Positions 33,657 to 42,853 of a stretch of DNA of 64,000 bases are shown in pieces. The stretch lies in contig JBCCHJ010000022.1 in assembly GCA_039028795.1 (NCBI GenBank), positions 1-64,000 on the forward strand, written 5' to 3'. Position 1 is the stretch's first letter, and every line of letters begins with the position of its first letter. Both the position numbers and the translations under genes were made by a program. The DNA is from Thermohalobaculum sp039028795 (GTDB lineage: Bacteria; Pseudomonadota; Alphaproteobacteria; Rhodobacterales; Rhodobacteraceae). A model generated the notes under the pieces. It searched no databases, was not told the origin of the DNA, and saw only the letters and a list, made by a program, of their open reading frames with translations.

Positions 33657-33679
33657 GGCGGCGCGTTCAGCGCGCCGCC
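33657..33679 (+). terminator. GC-rich stem-loop after the acidic repeat protein
   Basis: GGCGGCGCG pairs perfectly with CGCGCCGCC around the loop TTCAG, ten bases after the stop codon. It is followed by TT only, so it is a strong hairpin with a weak T-tract. Confidence 0.6.
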
Positions 33680-33792
33680 TTAGCGGCACAAAGGCCGCAC
33701 TAAGACATCGTTATTCCACGTTTCCTTGACAGCAGCCCTCGGCTGGGGCCATGTGCCCGCCGACTGCAACCCTGCGAAAAGGAAACAAGACG

Positions 33793-35727
33793 ATGTCTGC
33801 CCATATCAAAATCACCCTGCCTGACGGAGCCGTGCGCGAATACGCCAACGGCACGACAGGCGGTGATGTGGCGGCGGATATCTCTAAGTCCTTGGCCAAG
33901 GCCGCCTTTGCCTGCAAAATCGACGGGCGTCTGGCCGATTTGTCCGAAACGTTAGAGCAGGACGTGGCGCTGGCCATCGTGACCGCGAAGGACACGGAAC
34001 CTGCGCTGGAACTGATCCGCCACGACTGCGCCCACATCATGGCGCGCGCTGTGCAGGAGATCTGGCCCGACGTGAACGTCACCATCGGCCCGGTGATCGA
34101 ACATGGCTGGTACTATGACTTCGACCGGGACGAGCCGTTCACCGAAGACGATCTGGTTGTCATCGAAAAGAAGATGCGGGACATTATCGCATTGCGTGAC
34201 CCCGTGCGGTCCGAGGTTTGGGACCGTGACCGGGCGATCCAGTTCTACAAGGACAATAACGAGCCCTACAAAGTCGAACTGATCGAGTCGATTCCTGGGA
34301 ACGAGCCGATCCGCATGTACTGGCACGGTCACTGGCAAGACCTCTGCCGCGGCCCGCATCTGGCGCATACCGGACAGGTGCCTGCAGATGCATTCAAGCT
34401 GATGTCGGTTGCCGGCGCCTATTGGCGCGGTGACAGCAAGAACAAGATGCTGCAGCGGATCTATGGGATTGCGTTCAAGAACCGCGATGACCTGAAGGCC
34501 CATCTGCACATGCTGGAGGAGGCCGCGAAACGCGACCATCGCCGCATTGGTAAGGATATGGGCCTCTATCACTTCGAAGAGGTCGCTCCCGGCTCGGTCT
34601 TCTGGCACCCAAACGGGTGGAAGCTGTTCCAGACGCTGATCGGGTACATGCGCAAGCGCCAGGATGCCGTCGGCTATGTCGAGGTGAACTCCCCCGACAT
34701 CATGGACAAGGCGCTTTGGGAAACCTCGGGCCATTGGCAGAACTATCGCGAGAATATGTTCCTGGCCGAGACCCAGGATGACCGGGAATACGCGCTGAAG
34801 CCGATGAACTGTCCGGGCCACATGCTGATCTATGGTCAGGGCGTTAAAAGCTATCGCGATCTGCCGTTGAAGATTGCCGAATTCGGCAAGGTGCACCGGT
34901 ACGAGCCATCGGGCGCACTGCACGGGATTCTGCGCGTGCGCAGCTTCACGCAGGACGACGCGCATATCTATTGCACACCCAAGCAGTTGACCGACGAATG
35001 CCTGAAAGTCAACGCGCTGGTGCTGTCGATCTACAGCGACTTCGGCTTTGATGACGTGCGGATCAAGCTGTCTACGCGGCCGGAAAACCGGATCGGGGAC
35101 GACGAAAGCTGGGACAAGGCGGAAGACGCGTTGAAGACCGCGCTGGACACCGCCGGTCACGACTACACGATCTTTGAAGGCGAAGGCGCATTCTATGGGC
35201 CAAAGCTTGAATATGTCCTGCGCGATGCGATCGGGCGTGACTGGCAATGCGGCACCCTGCAGGTGGACTTTAACCTTCCGGAACGGTTCGGCACTACCTA
35301 TGTTACCCAGTCAGGCGAACGGGAATACCCAGTGATGTTGCACCGCGCGCTGTTCGGGTCGCTGGAACGCTTCACCGGCATCCTGATCGAGCATTATGCC
35401 GGCCGCTTCCCTTTATGGCTGGCGCCGGAACAGGCCGTGATCGCGACGATTGTGTCCGATGCCGATGAGTACGCGGCAGAGGTGGCGGCGAAGATGGAGG
35501 CGGCGGGCCTGCGGGTGAAAACCGACACCCGGAATGAAAAGATCAACTACAAGGTTCGCGAACACTCGGATGCCCATGTTCCGGCGATCCTGGGGGTTGG
35601 TCGGCAAGAGGTCGAAGCTGGAACGGTCAGTGTCCGGCGGTTGGGCGAAAAGGGCTCGAAAGTTGTGTCTGTCGATGAGGCAATTGCCGCGTTGGTGGAG
35701 GAAGCGATGCCGCCGGATCTGCGGTGA
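33793..35727 (+). CDS. thrS: Threonine-tRNA ligase
   Basis: The 644-residue protein has full bacterial ThrRS architecture. A TGS domain lies at 1-63 (KITLPDGAVREYANGTTGGD). The editing domain follows with HDCAHIMARAVQEIWP and the zinc-site CRGPHL. The class II core has KPMNCPGHMLIYGQG, RYEPSGALHGILRVRSFTQDD and the final HYAGRFPLWLAPEQ. The anticodon-binding domain is at about 535-640. It attaches threonine to tRNA-Thr. ATG at 33793 follows GGAAA-rich DNA and gives the standard N-terminus. A terminator-like hairpin separates it from the convergent thioesterase gene. No T-box-like leader was recognised. Confidence 0.97.
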   Translation: MSAHIKITLPDGAVREYANGTTGGDVAADISKSLAKAAFACKIDGRLADLSETLEQDVALAIVTAKDTEPALELIRHDCAHIMARAVQEIWPDVNVTIGPVIEHGWYYDFDRDEPFTEDDLVVIEKKMRDIIALRDPVRSEVWDRDRAIQFYKDNNEPYKVELIESIPGNEPIRMYWHGHWQDLCRGPHLAHTGQVPADAFKLMSVAGAYWRGDSKNKMLQRIYGIAFKNRDDLKAHLHMLEEAAKRDHRRIGKDMGLYHFEEVAPGSVFWHPNGWKLFQTLIGYMRKRQDAVGYVEVNSPDIMDKALWETSGHWQNYRENMFLAETQDDREYALKPMNCPGHMLIYGQGVKSYRDLPLKIAEFGKVHRYEPSGALHGILRVRSFTQDDAHIYCTPKQLTDECLKVNALVLSIYSDFGFDDVRIKLSTRPENRIGDDESWDKAEDALKTALDTAGHDYTIFEGEGAFYGPKLEYVLRDAIGRDWQCGTLQVDFNLPERFGTTYVTQSGEREYPVMLHRALFGSLERFTGILIEHYAGRFPLWLAPEQAVIATIVSDADEYAAEVAAKMEAAGLRVKTDTRNEKINYKVREHSDAHVPAILGVGRQEVEAGTVSVRRLGEKGSKVVSVDEAIAALVEEAMPPDLR

Positions 35728-35730
35728 ATA

Positions 35731-35754
35731 GCAGCGGGCCTACAGGTCCGCTGC
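35731..35754. terminator. Bidirectional stem-loop after thrS
   Basis: GCAGCGGGCC pairs with GGTCCGCTGC around a TACA loop (10 bp with one G-T pair), three bases after the thrS stop and ten bases before the convergent thioesterase stop, so it can serve both. Confidence 0.6.
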
Positions 35755-35763
35755 GTTCTATGC

Positions 35764-36261
35764 CTAGCGCCGGATCCCTATCTTGGCGCCGACTTGGTCT
35801 GGCCACGGCAGGCCAGCATGCGCCTCTTTCAGTGCCATAATTGTGGGTAGAACGTCGTCGGGGTAATTGGCGGAGCGTCGGGCCTGAAGGTCAACATTCA
35901 TTGATAGGGATTCGTATGTCGCGGCGACGGTTCCCTTGTCCAGGTTGTTCATCAAAACGAACATATGCATTCGTTTGTGATCGGCATCCAGGATCTGTAC
36001 GTCACAGTTGAAACGCTGACCCTCGAACATCTCGTCCAGATAGTGGATCTGGCTCACCAGGGCCATCGGTCCCATCCGGTGCGATTTCACCAACGCAGCC
36101 CCGATGCCGATATTGTCGAAAGCCTCGTCCAGCGATGTGTCGATCGCCAGGATGTAATAGGCCACGTTCATGTGCCCGTTATAGTCGATCCAATCCGGCT
36201 GCACCGATCGGGTCGCGGTTCGGATCGGCTTGGCCTCGAACGAGGTTTTCATCACGCTCAT
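35764..36261 (-). CDS. Acyl-CoA thioesterase-like hotdog protein
   Basis: The 165-residue hotdog-fold protein has the 4-hydroxybenzoyl-CoA-thioesterase-like motif QPDWIDYNGHMNVAYYI (about 22-38), where DYNGHMN carries the catalytic Asp. Fatty or carnitine-derived acyl-CoA thioesters are usual substrates. ATG at 36261 has AAGGAGA six bases upstream. An extension to 36381 would run into the divergent oxidase gene region. It is divergent from the FAD oxidase gene across 83 bases and convergent with thrS. Confidence 0.8.
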   Translation of the reverse strand: MSVMKTSFEAKPIRTATRSVQPDWIDYNGHMNVAYYILAIDTSLDEAFDNIGIGAALVKSHRMGPMALVSQIHYLDEMFEGQRFNCDVQILDADHKRMHMFVLMNNLDKGTVAATYESLSMNVDLQARRSANYPDDVLPTIMALKEAHAGLPWPDQVGAKIGIRR

Positions 36262-36344
36262 GGTCGTCTCCTTGTTGCGGATCACCCTAATCACGCTATC
36301 TTGGCGCGCCAAGCGGACGTCCAGCCGCATCTTCGGAGAGAACA

Positions 36345-37721
36345 ATGAGTATCGAAACTGCCATCGAAGCCCTTGCTCCACATTTTGGCGACCGTCTGTC
36401 CCGCGCGGCGGCCATTTTGGAGCAGCACGGCAAGGACGAGGCCTGGCATGCCCCCAATCCTCCGGATGCAGTTATCTGGCCGCATACGACCGAAGAGGTC
36501 AGCCTGGTCGCGAAGACCTGTAATGATCATGGCTGCCCGATCGTTGCATGGGGCGCTGGTACGTCATTGGAAGGACACGTAATCCCGGTTCAGGGCGGCA
36601 TCACACTAGACTTTGGCGAGATGAACAAGGTTCTTGCGGTTCATGACGAAGACATGGACTGTGTCGTGCAACCCGGCATAACCCGGAAGCGGTTGAACGA
36701 GGAACTGCGCGACACCGGGTTATTTTTTCCCATCGACCCTGGCGCCGATGCATCGATTGGCGGGATGACGGGGACACGGGCCTCCGGGACCTGTGCGGTC
36801 AGATATGGTACCATGCGCGAGGCAGTGCTGGCGCTGCAGGTTGTGCTGGCCGACGGACGGGTCATCCGGACGGGAACCCGGGCAAAGAAGTCTTCGGCAG
36901 GATACGATCTGACGAAGCTTTTCGTCGGGTCCGAAGGAACGCTGGGCATCATCACCGAGATCACACTGCGTCTGCACGGCCAGCCCGAAGTTATCACGGC
37001 GGCAACCTGCAACTTTCCATCGACCGAAGATGCGGTGAACACCGTGATCCAGACAATCCAGATGGGCATCCCGATTGCGCGGATGGAATTCCTGGATGAG
37101 CTTTCGATCCAGGGTTTCAACAAATACGCCGATTACGACATGGCCGAAAAGCCGACGCTGTTCATGGAGTTTCACGGCACCGAGGCCACGGTCGCCGAAC
37201 AGGTTGAATTGGTCAGCGAATTGGCTAAGGACGCCGGGGCTGACGGGTTCGAGTGGGCGACCAAGGCCGAAGACCGGAACCGCCTATGGAACGCCCGGCA
37301 CAACATCTACTATGCCTCGCTGGCCCTGCGCCCAGGCGCTGGCGGCTACACCACTGATGCCTGCGTTCCGATCAGCCGTCTGGCCGAGTGCATTGCGGAA
37401 ACGCAAGCGGATTGCTCAACCAGTCCGATCCCTGCGCCCATCGTCGGTCATGTCGGCGATGGTAATTTCCACGTAGCGTTCCTGATCGACACCGAGGACA
37501 AGAGCGAGGTTGCCGAAGTGCAGCGTCTTGCCGACCGGTTGACGGAACGAACCCTCGCGATGGGCGGCACCATTTCCGGCGAGCACGGCGTAGGTTTCGG
37601 AAAGAAGAAATTCATGAGCCGCGAACACGGCGACGATGCCTGGCAATTGATGGGTGACATCAAAAAGACGTTCGATCCCACCGGCATTCTGAATCCGGGC
37701 AAGATGCTTCCAGGGAACTGA
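36345..37721 (+). CDS. FAD-linked oxidase, GlcD/D-lactate dehydrogenase-like
   Basis: The 458-residue protein contains a PP-loop FAD domain in its N-terminal half (AWGAGTSLEGHVIPVQGGIT, TGTRASGTCAVRYGTMREAV, FVGSEGTLGIITEITLRLHG). The FAD-oxidase C-terminal domain has VGHVGDGNFHVAFL and TISGEHGVGFGKKKFM. It oxidises glycolate, D-lactate or D-2-hydroxyglutarate-type acids and passes electrons to quinone or cytochrome. It has a good ribosome-binding site (GGAGAG). It converges on the XRE regulator gene with nine bases between. Malate synthase G and a GlcG-like protein nearby favour glycolate/glyoxylate use. Confidence 0.85.
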   Translation: MSIETAIEALAPHFGDRLSRAAAILEQHGKDEAWHAPNPPDAVIWPHTTEEVSLVAKTCNDHGCPIVAWGAGTSLEGHVIPVQGGITLDFGEMNKVLAVHDEDMDCVVQPGITRKRLNEELRDTGLFFPIDPGADASIGGMTGTRASGTCAVRYGTMREAVLALQVVLADGRVIRTGTRAKKSSAGYDLTKLFVGSEGTLGIITEITLRLHGQPEVITAATCNFPSTEDAVNTVIQTIQMGIPIARMEFLDELSIQGFNKYADYDMAEKPTLFMEFHGTEATVAEQVELVSELAKDAGADGFEWATKAEDRNRLWNARHNIYYASLALRPGAGGYTTDACVPISRLAECIAETQADCSTSPIPAPIVGHVGDGNFHVAFLIDTEDKSEVAEVQRLADRLTERTLAMGGTISGEHGVGFGKKKFMSREHGDDAWQLMGDIKKTFDPTGILNPGKMLPGN

Positions 37722-37730
37722 GAAGTTTAT

Positions 37731-38546
37731 TTAGCTAAGGCGGGAGAAGACGGGCTTGCGTTCCTGGCGCGGTTCGTATTCGTGCAACTGCTCTCTGCCG
37801 ATCTCGCTGCGCCGAACGGGCTTGGAATAATTGACCACATACTTTTGATTGTTGCCGTCCTTACAGGGCAGAAGCAGCCGGTTGTAGATCAACTCGACGA
37901 CATTCCCGCTGGACAGATTGAATAGGATTGTGTGGACGGAAAGTTCGGGCTGCCCATCACAAACGTCTCGGTGAGAGATCGCAACGGCACGCACAACATC
38001 GGGCGACGAGCCATCGAACAGCTTCATCATGTGTTCAGGGCCGCTGAGGCCAAGCTCGCGTGACGAAAGACTTTCCCGGCCCATCTTGTATGGCCTTGGA
38101 CGCATCGTGGATTCGTCCGGCGCCTCGTAAATATCGATATATTGCGCGATGGAATCCAACGATGTCAGCATCCCGTCATTCGCATGCCACCAATTCAGGA
38201 CGGCATCGAAAGTCGGCGCTTCATGCGACGCGGCATCCCGGCTTTTCGACAAAGCGGATGCCAGGAATTCTTCGGCCGTCCGTTCGACCCAGTAATTCCT
38301 GCGGTCCCCGGAAGTTACGCCGAACTTGGGGCCCGGACGCAGCAGATCAGCAACGTCAACATTCAGAACACTTGCAATGGCGTATAGCGTTTCAAGATTA
38401 GGGGACGTGCGGTGCGCCAAGATATCAGCAATATATCCGTCGTTCGCACCGATTGCGACGGAGAGCTGTCTTTTTGACATACCCGCTTCAGTCATCAGCT
38501 GAAGTAGATTGCCGAAAAAGAAATCTAAGTTTTCCTGAGTCCGCAT
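37731..38546 (-). CDS. XRE-family transcriptional regulator
   Basis: The 271-residue protein has a helix-turn-helix at about 10-68 (GMSKRQLSVAIGANDGYIAD, then SPNLETLYAIASVLNVDVADLL). A larger C-terminal part (about 85-270) follows that resembles a ligand- or PAS-like sensing region (YIDIYEAPDEST, HRDVCDGQPELSVHTILFNL). It is likely a local regulator, because the gene lies between the GlcD-like gene and the glcB-glcG operon. A 201-base AT-rich gap upstream separates it from the GlcG gene end. The ligand is unknown. Confidence 0.75.
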   Translation of the reverse strand: MRTQENLDFFFGNLLQLMTEAGMSKRQLSVAIGANDGYIADILAHRTSPNLETLYAIASVLNVDVADLLRPGPKFGVTSGDRRNYWVERTAEEFLASALSKSRDAASHEAPTFDAVLNWWHANDGMLTSLDSIAQYIDIYEAPDESTMRPRPYKMGRESLSSRELGLSGPEHMMKLFDGSSPDVVRAVAISHRDVCDGQPELSVHTILFNLSSGNVVELIYNRLLLPCKDGNNQKYVVNYSKPVRRSEIGREQLHEYEPRQERKPVFSRLS

Positions 38547-38747
38547 TATTACGCTACTGTTTACAGTCCCATACCCGGGGGAACTATGCAGTTATCTTAC
38601 CCCACAGGCAATGCCATCACCTGCAATTTGATGTCCGCTTTCTGGCAGATTCTACCCTAGATTGCGAAGCAAGTCGAAATTTAGGCCGAATTCATCAAGA
38701 AATCCAGCCCAAATTGCAGATTGCGAATTTTGGCCATTAAGGGCGAT

Positions 38748-39179
38748 TCATCCGGTTTCGGCAACCAACCCTGACCGCTCGATCCCGGCCACGGCTGCGG
38801 CTTCGTCATTATCGGAATTGTCGCCGGAAATGCCCACCGCGCCCAAAAGCGCGCCTTTTTTGTCCCGAACCAGCACGCCGCCCGGCACTGGCACGACATT
38901 TGTGCCCTGCAGGGTGCCCACCGCCGTGACGAAATAGGCCTGCTGTTCTGCCCGGTTGAACAAGGCGCGGGACCCCATGCCCATGCCAACCGCGCCATGG
39001 GCTTTGCCGTGCGCCACCTGGAAACGGTAATTCGATGCACCGTCTTCGCGCTCAAAGGCTTTGATGTTGCCGCCCGCATCCAGCACAATGACGGCCAGGG
39101 GCTGCATGCCCGCCTCGTTACCCTTGGCGAGCGCGCCCTTAATGATAGTACGCGCACGGCGCAATGTGATGTCAGCCAT
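38748..39179 (-). CDS. glcG: GlcG/HbpS-family protein
   Basis: The 143-residue protein has the GlcG/HbpS features: RARTIIKGALAKGNEAGMQP, LAVIVLDAGGNIKAFEREDG, then VPGGVLVRDKKGALLGAVGI and SGDNSDNDEAAAVAGI. The family binds heme or corrinoids in some members, and GlcG occurs in glycolate operons with unclear function. It begins five bases after the malate synthase G stop, so it is the second gene of that operon. It is cytoplasmic, with no signal peptide. Confidence 0.8.
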   Translation of the reverse strand: MADITLRRARTIIKGALAKGNEAGMQPLAVIVLDAGGNIKAFEREDGASNYRFQVAHGKAHGAVGMGMGSRALFNRAEQQAYFVTAVGTLQGTNVVPVPGGVLVRDKKGALLGAVGISGDNSDNDEAAAVAGIERSGLVAETG

Positions 39180-39184
39180 CAGGC

Positions 39185-41308
39185 TTATCCTTTCTTTTCC
39201 AAACGACGCCGGTGCAGAACCGGTTCGGTATATCCAGAGGGCTGTGCGACCCCGTCAAACACCAGATCGCAGGCCGCTTTGAAGGCCACCCCATCAAAGG
39301 TAGGTGCCATGTTTTCATAGCCGGAATCTTCGGCGTTCTGACGGTCGACGACGCCCGCCATTTCCTGCATGGCCTCCATGACCTGGTCTTCCGAGACCAC
39401 ACCGTGGTGCAGCCAGTTCGCTAGGTGCTGCGAGGATATTCGGCAGGTTGCGCGGTCTTCCATCAAGCCGATGTCGTTGATGTCCGGCACCTTGGAACAG
39501 CCGACGCCCGCATCGATCCAGCGGACCACGTAGCCGAGAATGCCCTGGGCATTGTTGCGGATCTCTTGGCTGACCTCGTCAGTGGACCAATTGGACCCAT
39601 CCGACAGCGGGACGGCCAGGATGTCGTCCAGATTTGCCCGGCGGCCCTTGGCCTTCATGTCGTCCTGCAGCGCCAGTACATCCAACTCATGGTAGTGCGT
39701 TGCGTGCAGCGTGGCCGCGGTGGGCGACGGCACCCAGGCGCAGTTGGCACCTGCCTTCGGATGGCCGATCTTCTGGTCCAGCATCGCATTCATCAGATCG
39801 GGCATGGCCCACATGCCTTTGCCGATCTGCGCCCGCCCTGACAGGCCGCACGCCAGACCTATGTCGACATTCCAGTCTTCATAGGCGGCGATCCATCTCT
39901 CGCCCTTCATGTCCGCTTTGCGGATCATTGGACCGGCCTCCATCGACGTGTGGATCTCGTCGCCTGTGCGATCCAGGAAGCCGGTGTTGATAAAGCAGAC
40001 CCGGTTCTTGGCGATCCGGATGCATTCTTTCAGGTTCACTGTGGTGCGGCGCTCTTCGTCCATGATGCCGATCTTCACGGTGTTCGGCGCCAGGCCCAGC
40101 ACGTTCTCGACACAGCTGAAAATCTTGTCGGTGAAGGCGACCTCTTCCGGCCCATGCATTTTCGGCTTCACCACATAGACCGAACCAGCGACCGAGTTAC
40201 CTGAAGGTTTGCCCAGATCGTGCAGTGCGCAAAGCGTTCCGATCAGCGCATCCATCAGCCCTTCGAACGCCTCTTCGCCGTCACGGGTCAGGATTGCCGG
40301 ATTGGTCATCAGGTGACCGACATTGCGCAGAAGCAACATCGACCGGCCCTTCAGGCTGATTTCTCCGCCATCGGGCGCGATGTATTCCCGGTCCGGGTTC
40401 AGGGCACGGGTCATCATCTGCCCGCCCTTCTCGAACGTATCGGTCAGATCACCCTTCATCAGCCCAAGCCAGTTGCCGTATGCTAAGATCTTGTCTTCAG
40501 CGTCAACGGCGGCAATGGAATCTTCCAAATCGATGATCGTGGTGATGGCCGCTTCCATCAGCACATCGGCTAGGCCAGCGGCATCAGTCCCTCCGATGGG
40601 ATGGGACCGGTCGATCGTCAATTCCAGATGCAGGTGGTTGTTCTTCAACAGAACAGCAGAAGGTGCCGACGCGTCGCCGCGATAACCCGCGAATTGGCCG
40701 GGATCGGCCAAGGCTGGCACCAGTGCGCCGCCCTCTATGCTGTAGCCTGCCACATCGGCGTGAGAGCCCGAGGCCAATGGCGCGACCTTGTCCAACATAT
40801 CCTTCGCCCAGGCGACCACACGTCTGCCGCGGTCCCTGGTCGGGCTATCCCCTGGCGTCGGGCCATCGCCCAAGGCGTCGGTGCCGTAGAGCGCATCGTA
40901 TAGCGATCCCCATCGGGCGTTCGCTGCGTTCAACGCATAGCGGGCATTGGTGATCGGCACCACCAGTTGCGCGCCCGGGATTGTCGCGATCTCTGGATCA
41001 ATATTGGTGGTCTCGATGCTGAAATCCGGTCCTTCAGGCACCAGGTAGCCGATCTCTTGCAGCATGGACTTGTAAGCCGCCGGGTCCGGACGCCCGGGAT
41101 TGGCCTGGTGCCATCCACTGATCTGCGCTTGCAGATACGCGCGTTTGGACAGCAGCGCACGGTTTTCACTAGCAAACTCATGCAGCAATGTGCTGAGCCC
41201 GGACCAAAATGTCGAAGCTTCTATTCCTGACCCTGGTAAAGCCTGTTCTTCCAAAAATGCCGACAAGGTCTGATCAACCTGCAGCCCGTCACGTTCTACC
41301 CTGGTCAT
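39185..41308 (-). CDS. glcB: Malate synthase G
   Basis: The 707-residue protein is full length for malate synthase G. It shows TTIIDLEDSIAAVDAEDKIL, KGRSMLLLRNVGHLMTNPAI, VKPKMHGPEEVAFTDKIFSC, and GIMDEERRTTVNLKECIRIA with the catalytic Arg region. FINTGFLDRTGDEIHTSMEA and GCSKVPDINDIGLMEDRATC come later. It condenses glyoxylate and acetyl-CoA to malate. The ATG at 41308 has GGAG six bases upstream, while the GTG at 41320 lies on that site. It is the first gene of an operon with glcG and close to a GlcD-like oxidase. Confidence 0.95.
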   Translation of the reverse strand: MTRVERDGLQVDQTLSAFLEEQALPGSGIEASTFWSGLSTLLHEFASENRALLSKRAYLQAQISGWHQANPGRPDPAAYKSMLQEIGYLVPEGPDFSIETTNIDPEIATIPGAQLVVPITNARYALNAANARWGSLYDALYGTDALGDGPTPGDSPTRDRGRRVVAWAKDMLDKVAPLASGSHADVAGYSIEGGALVPALADPGQFAGYRGDASAPSAVLLKNNHLHLELTIDRSHPIGGTDAAGLADVLMEAAITTIIDLEDSIAAVDAEDKILAYGNWLGLMKGDLTDTFEKGGQMMTRALNPDREYIAPDGGEISLKGRSMLLLRNVGHLMTNPAILTRDGEEAFEGLMDALIGTLCALHDLGKPSGNSVAGSVYVVKPKMHGPEEVAFTDKIFSCVENVLGLAPNTVKIGIMDEERRTTVNLKECIRIAKNRVCFINTGFLDRTGDEIHTSMEAGPMIRKADMKGERWIAAYEDWNVDIGLACGLSGRAQIGKGMWAMPDLMNAMLDQKIGHPKAGANCAWVPSPTAATLHATHYHELDVLALQDDMKAKGRRANLDDILAVPLSDGSNWSTDEVSQEIRNNAQGILGYVVRWIDAGVGCSKVPDINDIGLMEDRATCRISSQHLANWLHHGVVSEDQVMEAMQEMAGVVDRQNAEDSGYENMAPTFDGVAFKAACDLVFDGVAQPSGYTEPVLHRRRLEKKG

Positions 41309-41433
41309 CCATTTCTCCACGCTGGATCAGCAACCGCAGACGTCTAGAACGCGCCAGAGGCGAAAGGAAAGTCCGCGCAACATAATTGCGGCATGTTTTG
41401 CAAACAAATTCCACCTGCCGGAAAGCGTGGAGA

Positions 41434-41835
41434 TCAGAGTCCCCAAATCCGTGGTTCTGCAAACTCGATGGAGTTCCCTGCGGGGTCGCGGAAGTAGATC
41501 GAACGTCCACCCTGCGGCCATTCGAAATCCGATTCGATCTTCACGCCCGAACGCGACAGTCGGGTGATCCAGTCTTCCATTTCCTCGGCGCTTGCGGCAA
41601 AGCAAAGGTGTCCATGACCGACTGCGCCATGGGGCGGAACTGGCAGCGATGCGCCTGCCGATGCGGGCGTAATAGTGGCCGAAGGCCGGAACACCAACAG
41701 AACCGAGCCTTCCACCCTGAAAAATACATGCCGGCCCGGCGCTTCGGACATTTTTTTAAGCCCAAGCACGTTCTCGTAGAATGCCGCAGTGTCTTCCAGA
41801 TTTTCCGCATAAAGCGCAGATTCAAGAACTTTCAT
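41434..41835 (-). CDS. VOC-family (glyoxalase/dioxygenase fold) protein
   Basis: The 133-residue protein has the vicinal-oxygen-chelate fold pattern, with two beta-alpha-beta units. It starts ESALYAENLEDTAAFYENVLG and ends GGRSIYFRDPAGNSIEFAEP, with HGHLCFAA and a late Glu as likely metal ligands. The substrate cannot be told from sequence. It may be a glyoxalase- or fosfomycin-resistance-like enzyme. It is a single gene in divergent position to the DUF1330 gene with 101 bases between. Confidence 0.8.
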   Translation of the reverse strand: MKVLESALYAENLEDTAAFYENVLGLKKMSEAPGRHVFFRVEGSVLLVFRPSATITPASAGASLPVPPHGAVGHGHLCFAASAEEMEDWITRLSRSGVKIESDFEWPQGGRSIYFRDPAGNSIEFAEPRIWGL

Positions 41836-41936
41836 GAAATGCCCCGTGATCTCTACCGACTATCATACCCTTGTGCGGCCAAAGTACAATTTGCCATTCT
41901 GACGTGAATCACAGTCAGACAAAAAAGGGAAACGCC

Positions 41937-42230
41937 ATGGCTTGCTACACGATTGTCCACCTCACTGTGACCGATCCGGAAAAATTCGCCGAATATGGCG
42001 CTCGTGTTCCGGCGACGATCGAGAAATGGGGTGGCGAATATCTGATCCGCGGGGGACATACGACAGTTGTGGAAGGCGAAATGCCCCATAATCGTCATGT
42101 CGTCGGAAAGTTTCCAGATCGGGCCACTGCCGAAGGCTGGTACAATTCGCCAGAGTATCAGGAAATCCTGAAAATACGGCTGGCCGCATCGCATGGCACA
42201 TTGATCATGGTCGACGGCTACGAGCCATGA
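41937..42230 (+). CDS. DUF1330-family protein
   Basis: The 97-residue protein matches DUF1330, a dimeric ferredoxin-like alpha/beta-barrel family. Landmarks are TVTDPEKFAEYGARVPATIE, YLIRGGHTTVVEG, VVGKFPDRATAEGWYNSPEY and a terminal MVDGYEP. The biochemical role is unknown. The ATG at 41937 follows AAGGGAAACGCC. The stop overlaps the start of the methyltransferase gene by four bases, so it begins a three-gene coupled unit with a methyltransferase and a VOC protein. Confidence 0.85.
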   Translation: MACYTIVHLTVTDPEKFAEYGARVPATIEKWGGEYLIRGGHTTVVEGEMPHNRHVVGKFPDRATAEGWYNSPEYQEILKIRLAASHGTLIMVDGYEP

Positions 42231-42853
42231 GTGACGACATCGAACACGGCCTGGACGGAGCTTACAGTCTTGAAAAGCCCGAGGACTCGGTCGCGTATTA
42301 CAAGGACTGGGCCGTCAGCTATGACGCCCAGTTTGCCGTTACCCACGGTTATATTGTCCCGCGCCATGTTGGTCAGGCGTTTCGTGAACTTGGCGGCGAA
42401 GGCCCGGTGCTGGACATTGGCGCAGGAACGGGTTTGGTTGCGGCAGAGATGCCAGGGCTGGAAATCGACGGAATTGATATCAGCCAGGAAATGCTGGATG
42501 TGGCCGGGCAAAAGGGACTCTACAGGCGGCGAATTTGCGCCGACCTGACGCAACCCTTGGACATGGCCGATGCATCTTATGAGGGCTTTGTATCCGCAGG
42601 GACGTTTACTCATGGCCATGTCGGGCCGGTTTGCCTGCCAGAGCTGATGCGGGTCGCCCGGCCCGGGGCGTTGTTCGTCGTGACCATCAATGCACAGATA
42701 TTCGACGAAGCGGGCTTCGGGTCAGCCTTTGCCGGGTTGGTGGCTGACGGCGCGATCGGACCCGTAAGCTTTCGCCACGTGAACTACTACGAAGGCGCTG
42801 ATCACGATCATGCGGATGACATGGGTCTTTTGGCATCGTTCCGACGGACATGA
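42227..42853 (+). CDS. SAM-dependent methyltransferase
   Basis: The 208-residue protein has motif I VLDIGAGTGLVAAEM (about 63-77), GIDISQEMLDVA (about 84-95) and VSAGTFTHGHVGPVCLPELM (about 123), typical for Methyltransf_25/11. N-terminal YYKDWAVSYDAQF resembles the Williams-Beuren-type methyltransferase group, which commonly has D/E-x-W--YD. The substrate is unknown. It overlaps both neighbours by four bases, so its expression is tied to the DUF1330 and VOC genes. Confidence 0.8.
   Translation: MSDDIEHGLDGAYSLEKPEDSVAYYKDWAVSYDAQFAVTHGYIVPRHVGQAFRELGGEGPVLDIGAGTGLVAAEMPGLEIDGIDISQEMLDVAGQKGLYRRRICADLTQPLDMADASYEGFVSAGTFTHGHVGPVCLPELMRVARPGALFVVTINAQIFDEAGFGSAFAGLVADGAIGPVSFRHVNYYEGADHDHADDMGLLASFRRT

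Noticed and set aside
33093..33689. Minus-strand frame of 198 codons opposite the acidic repeat protein
   Set aside because: The plus-strand gene has a good ribosome-binding site, promoter-like upstream region and following hairpin; the minus frame would run through the terminator stem and has no such signals.
33952..35247. Long minus-strand open frame across thrS
   Set aside because: Antisense shadow in a GC-rich gene; thrS on the plus strand is complete and unmistakable.
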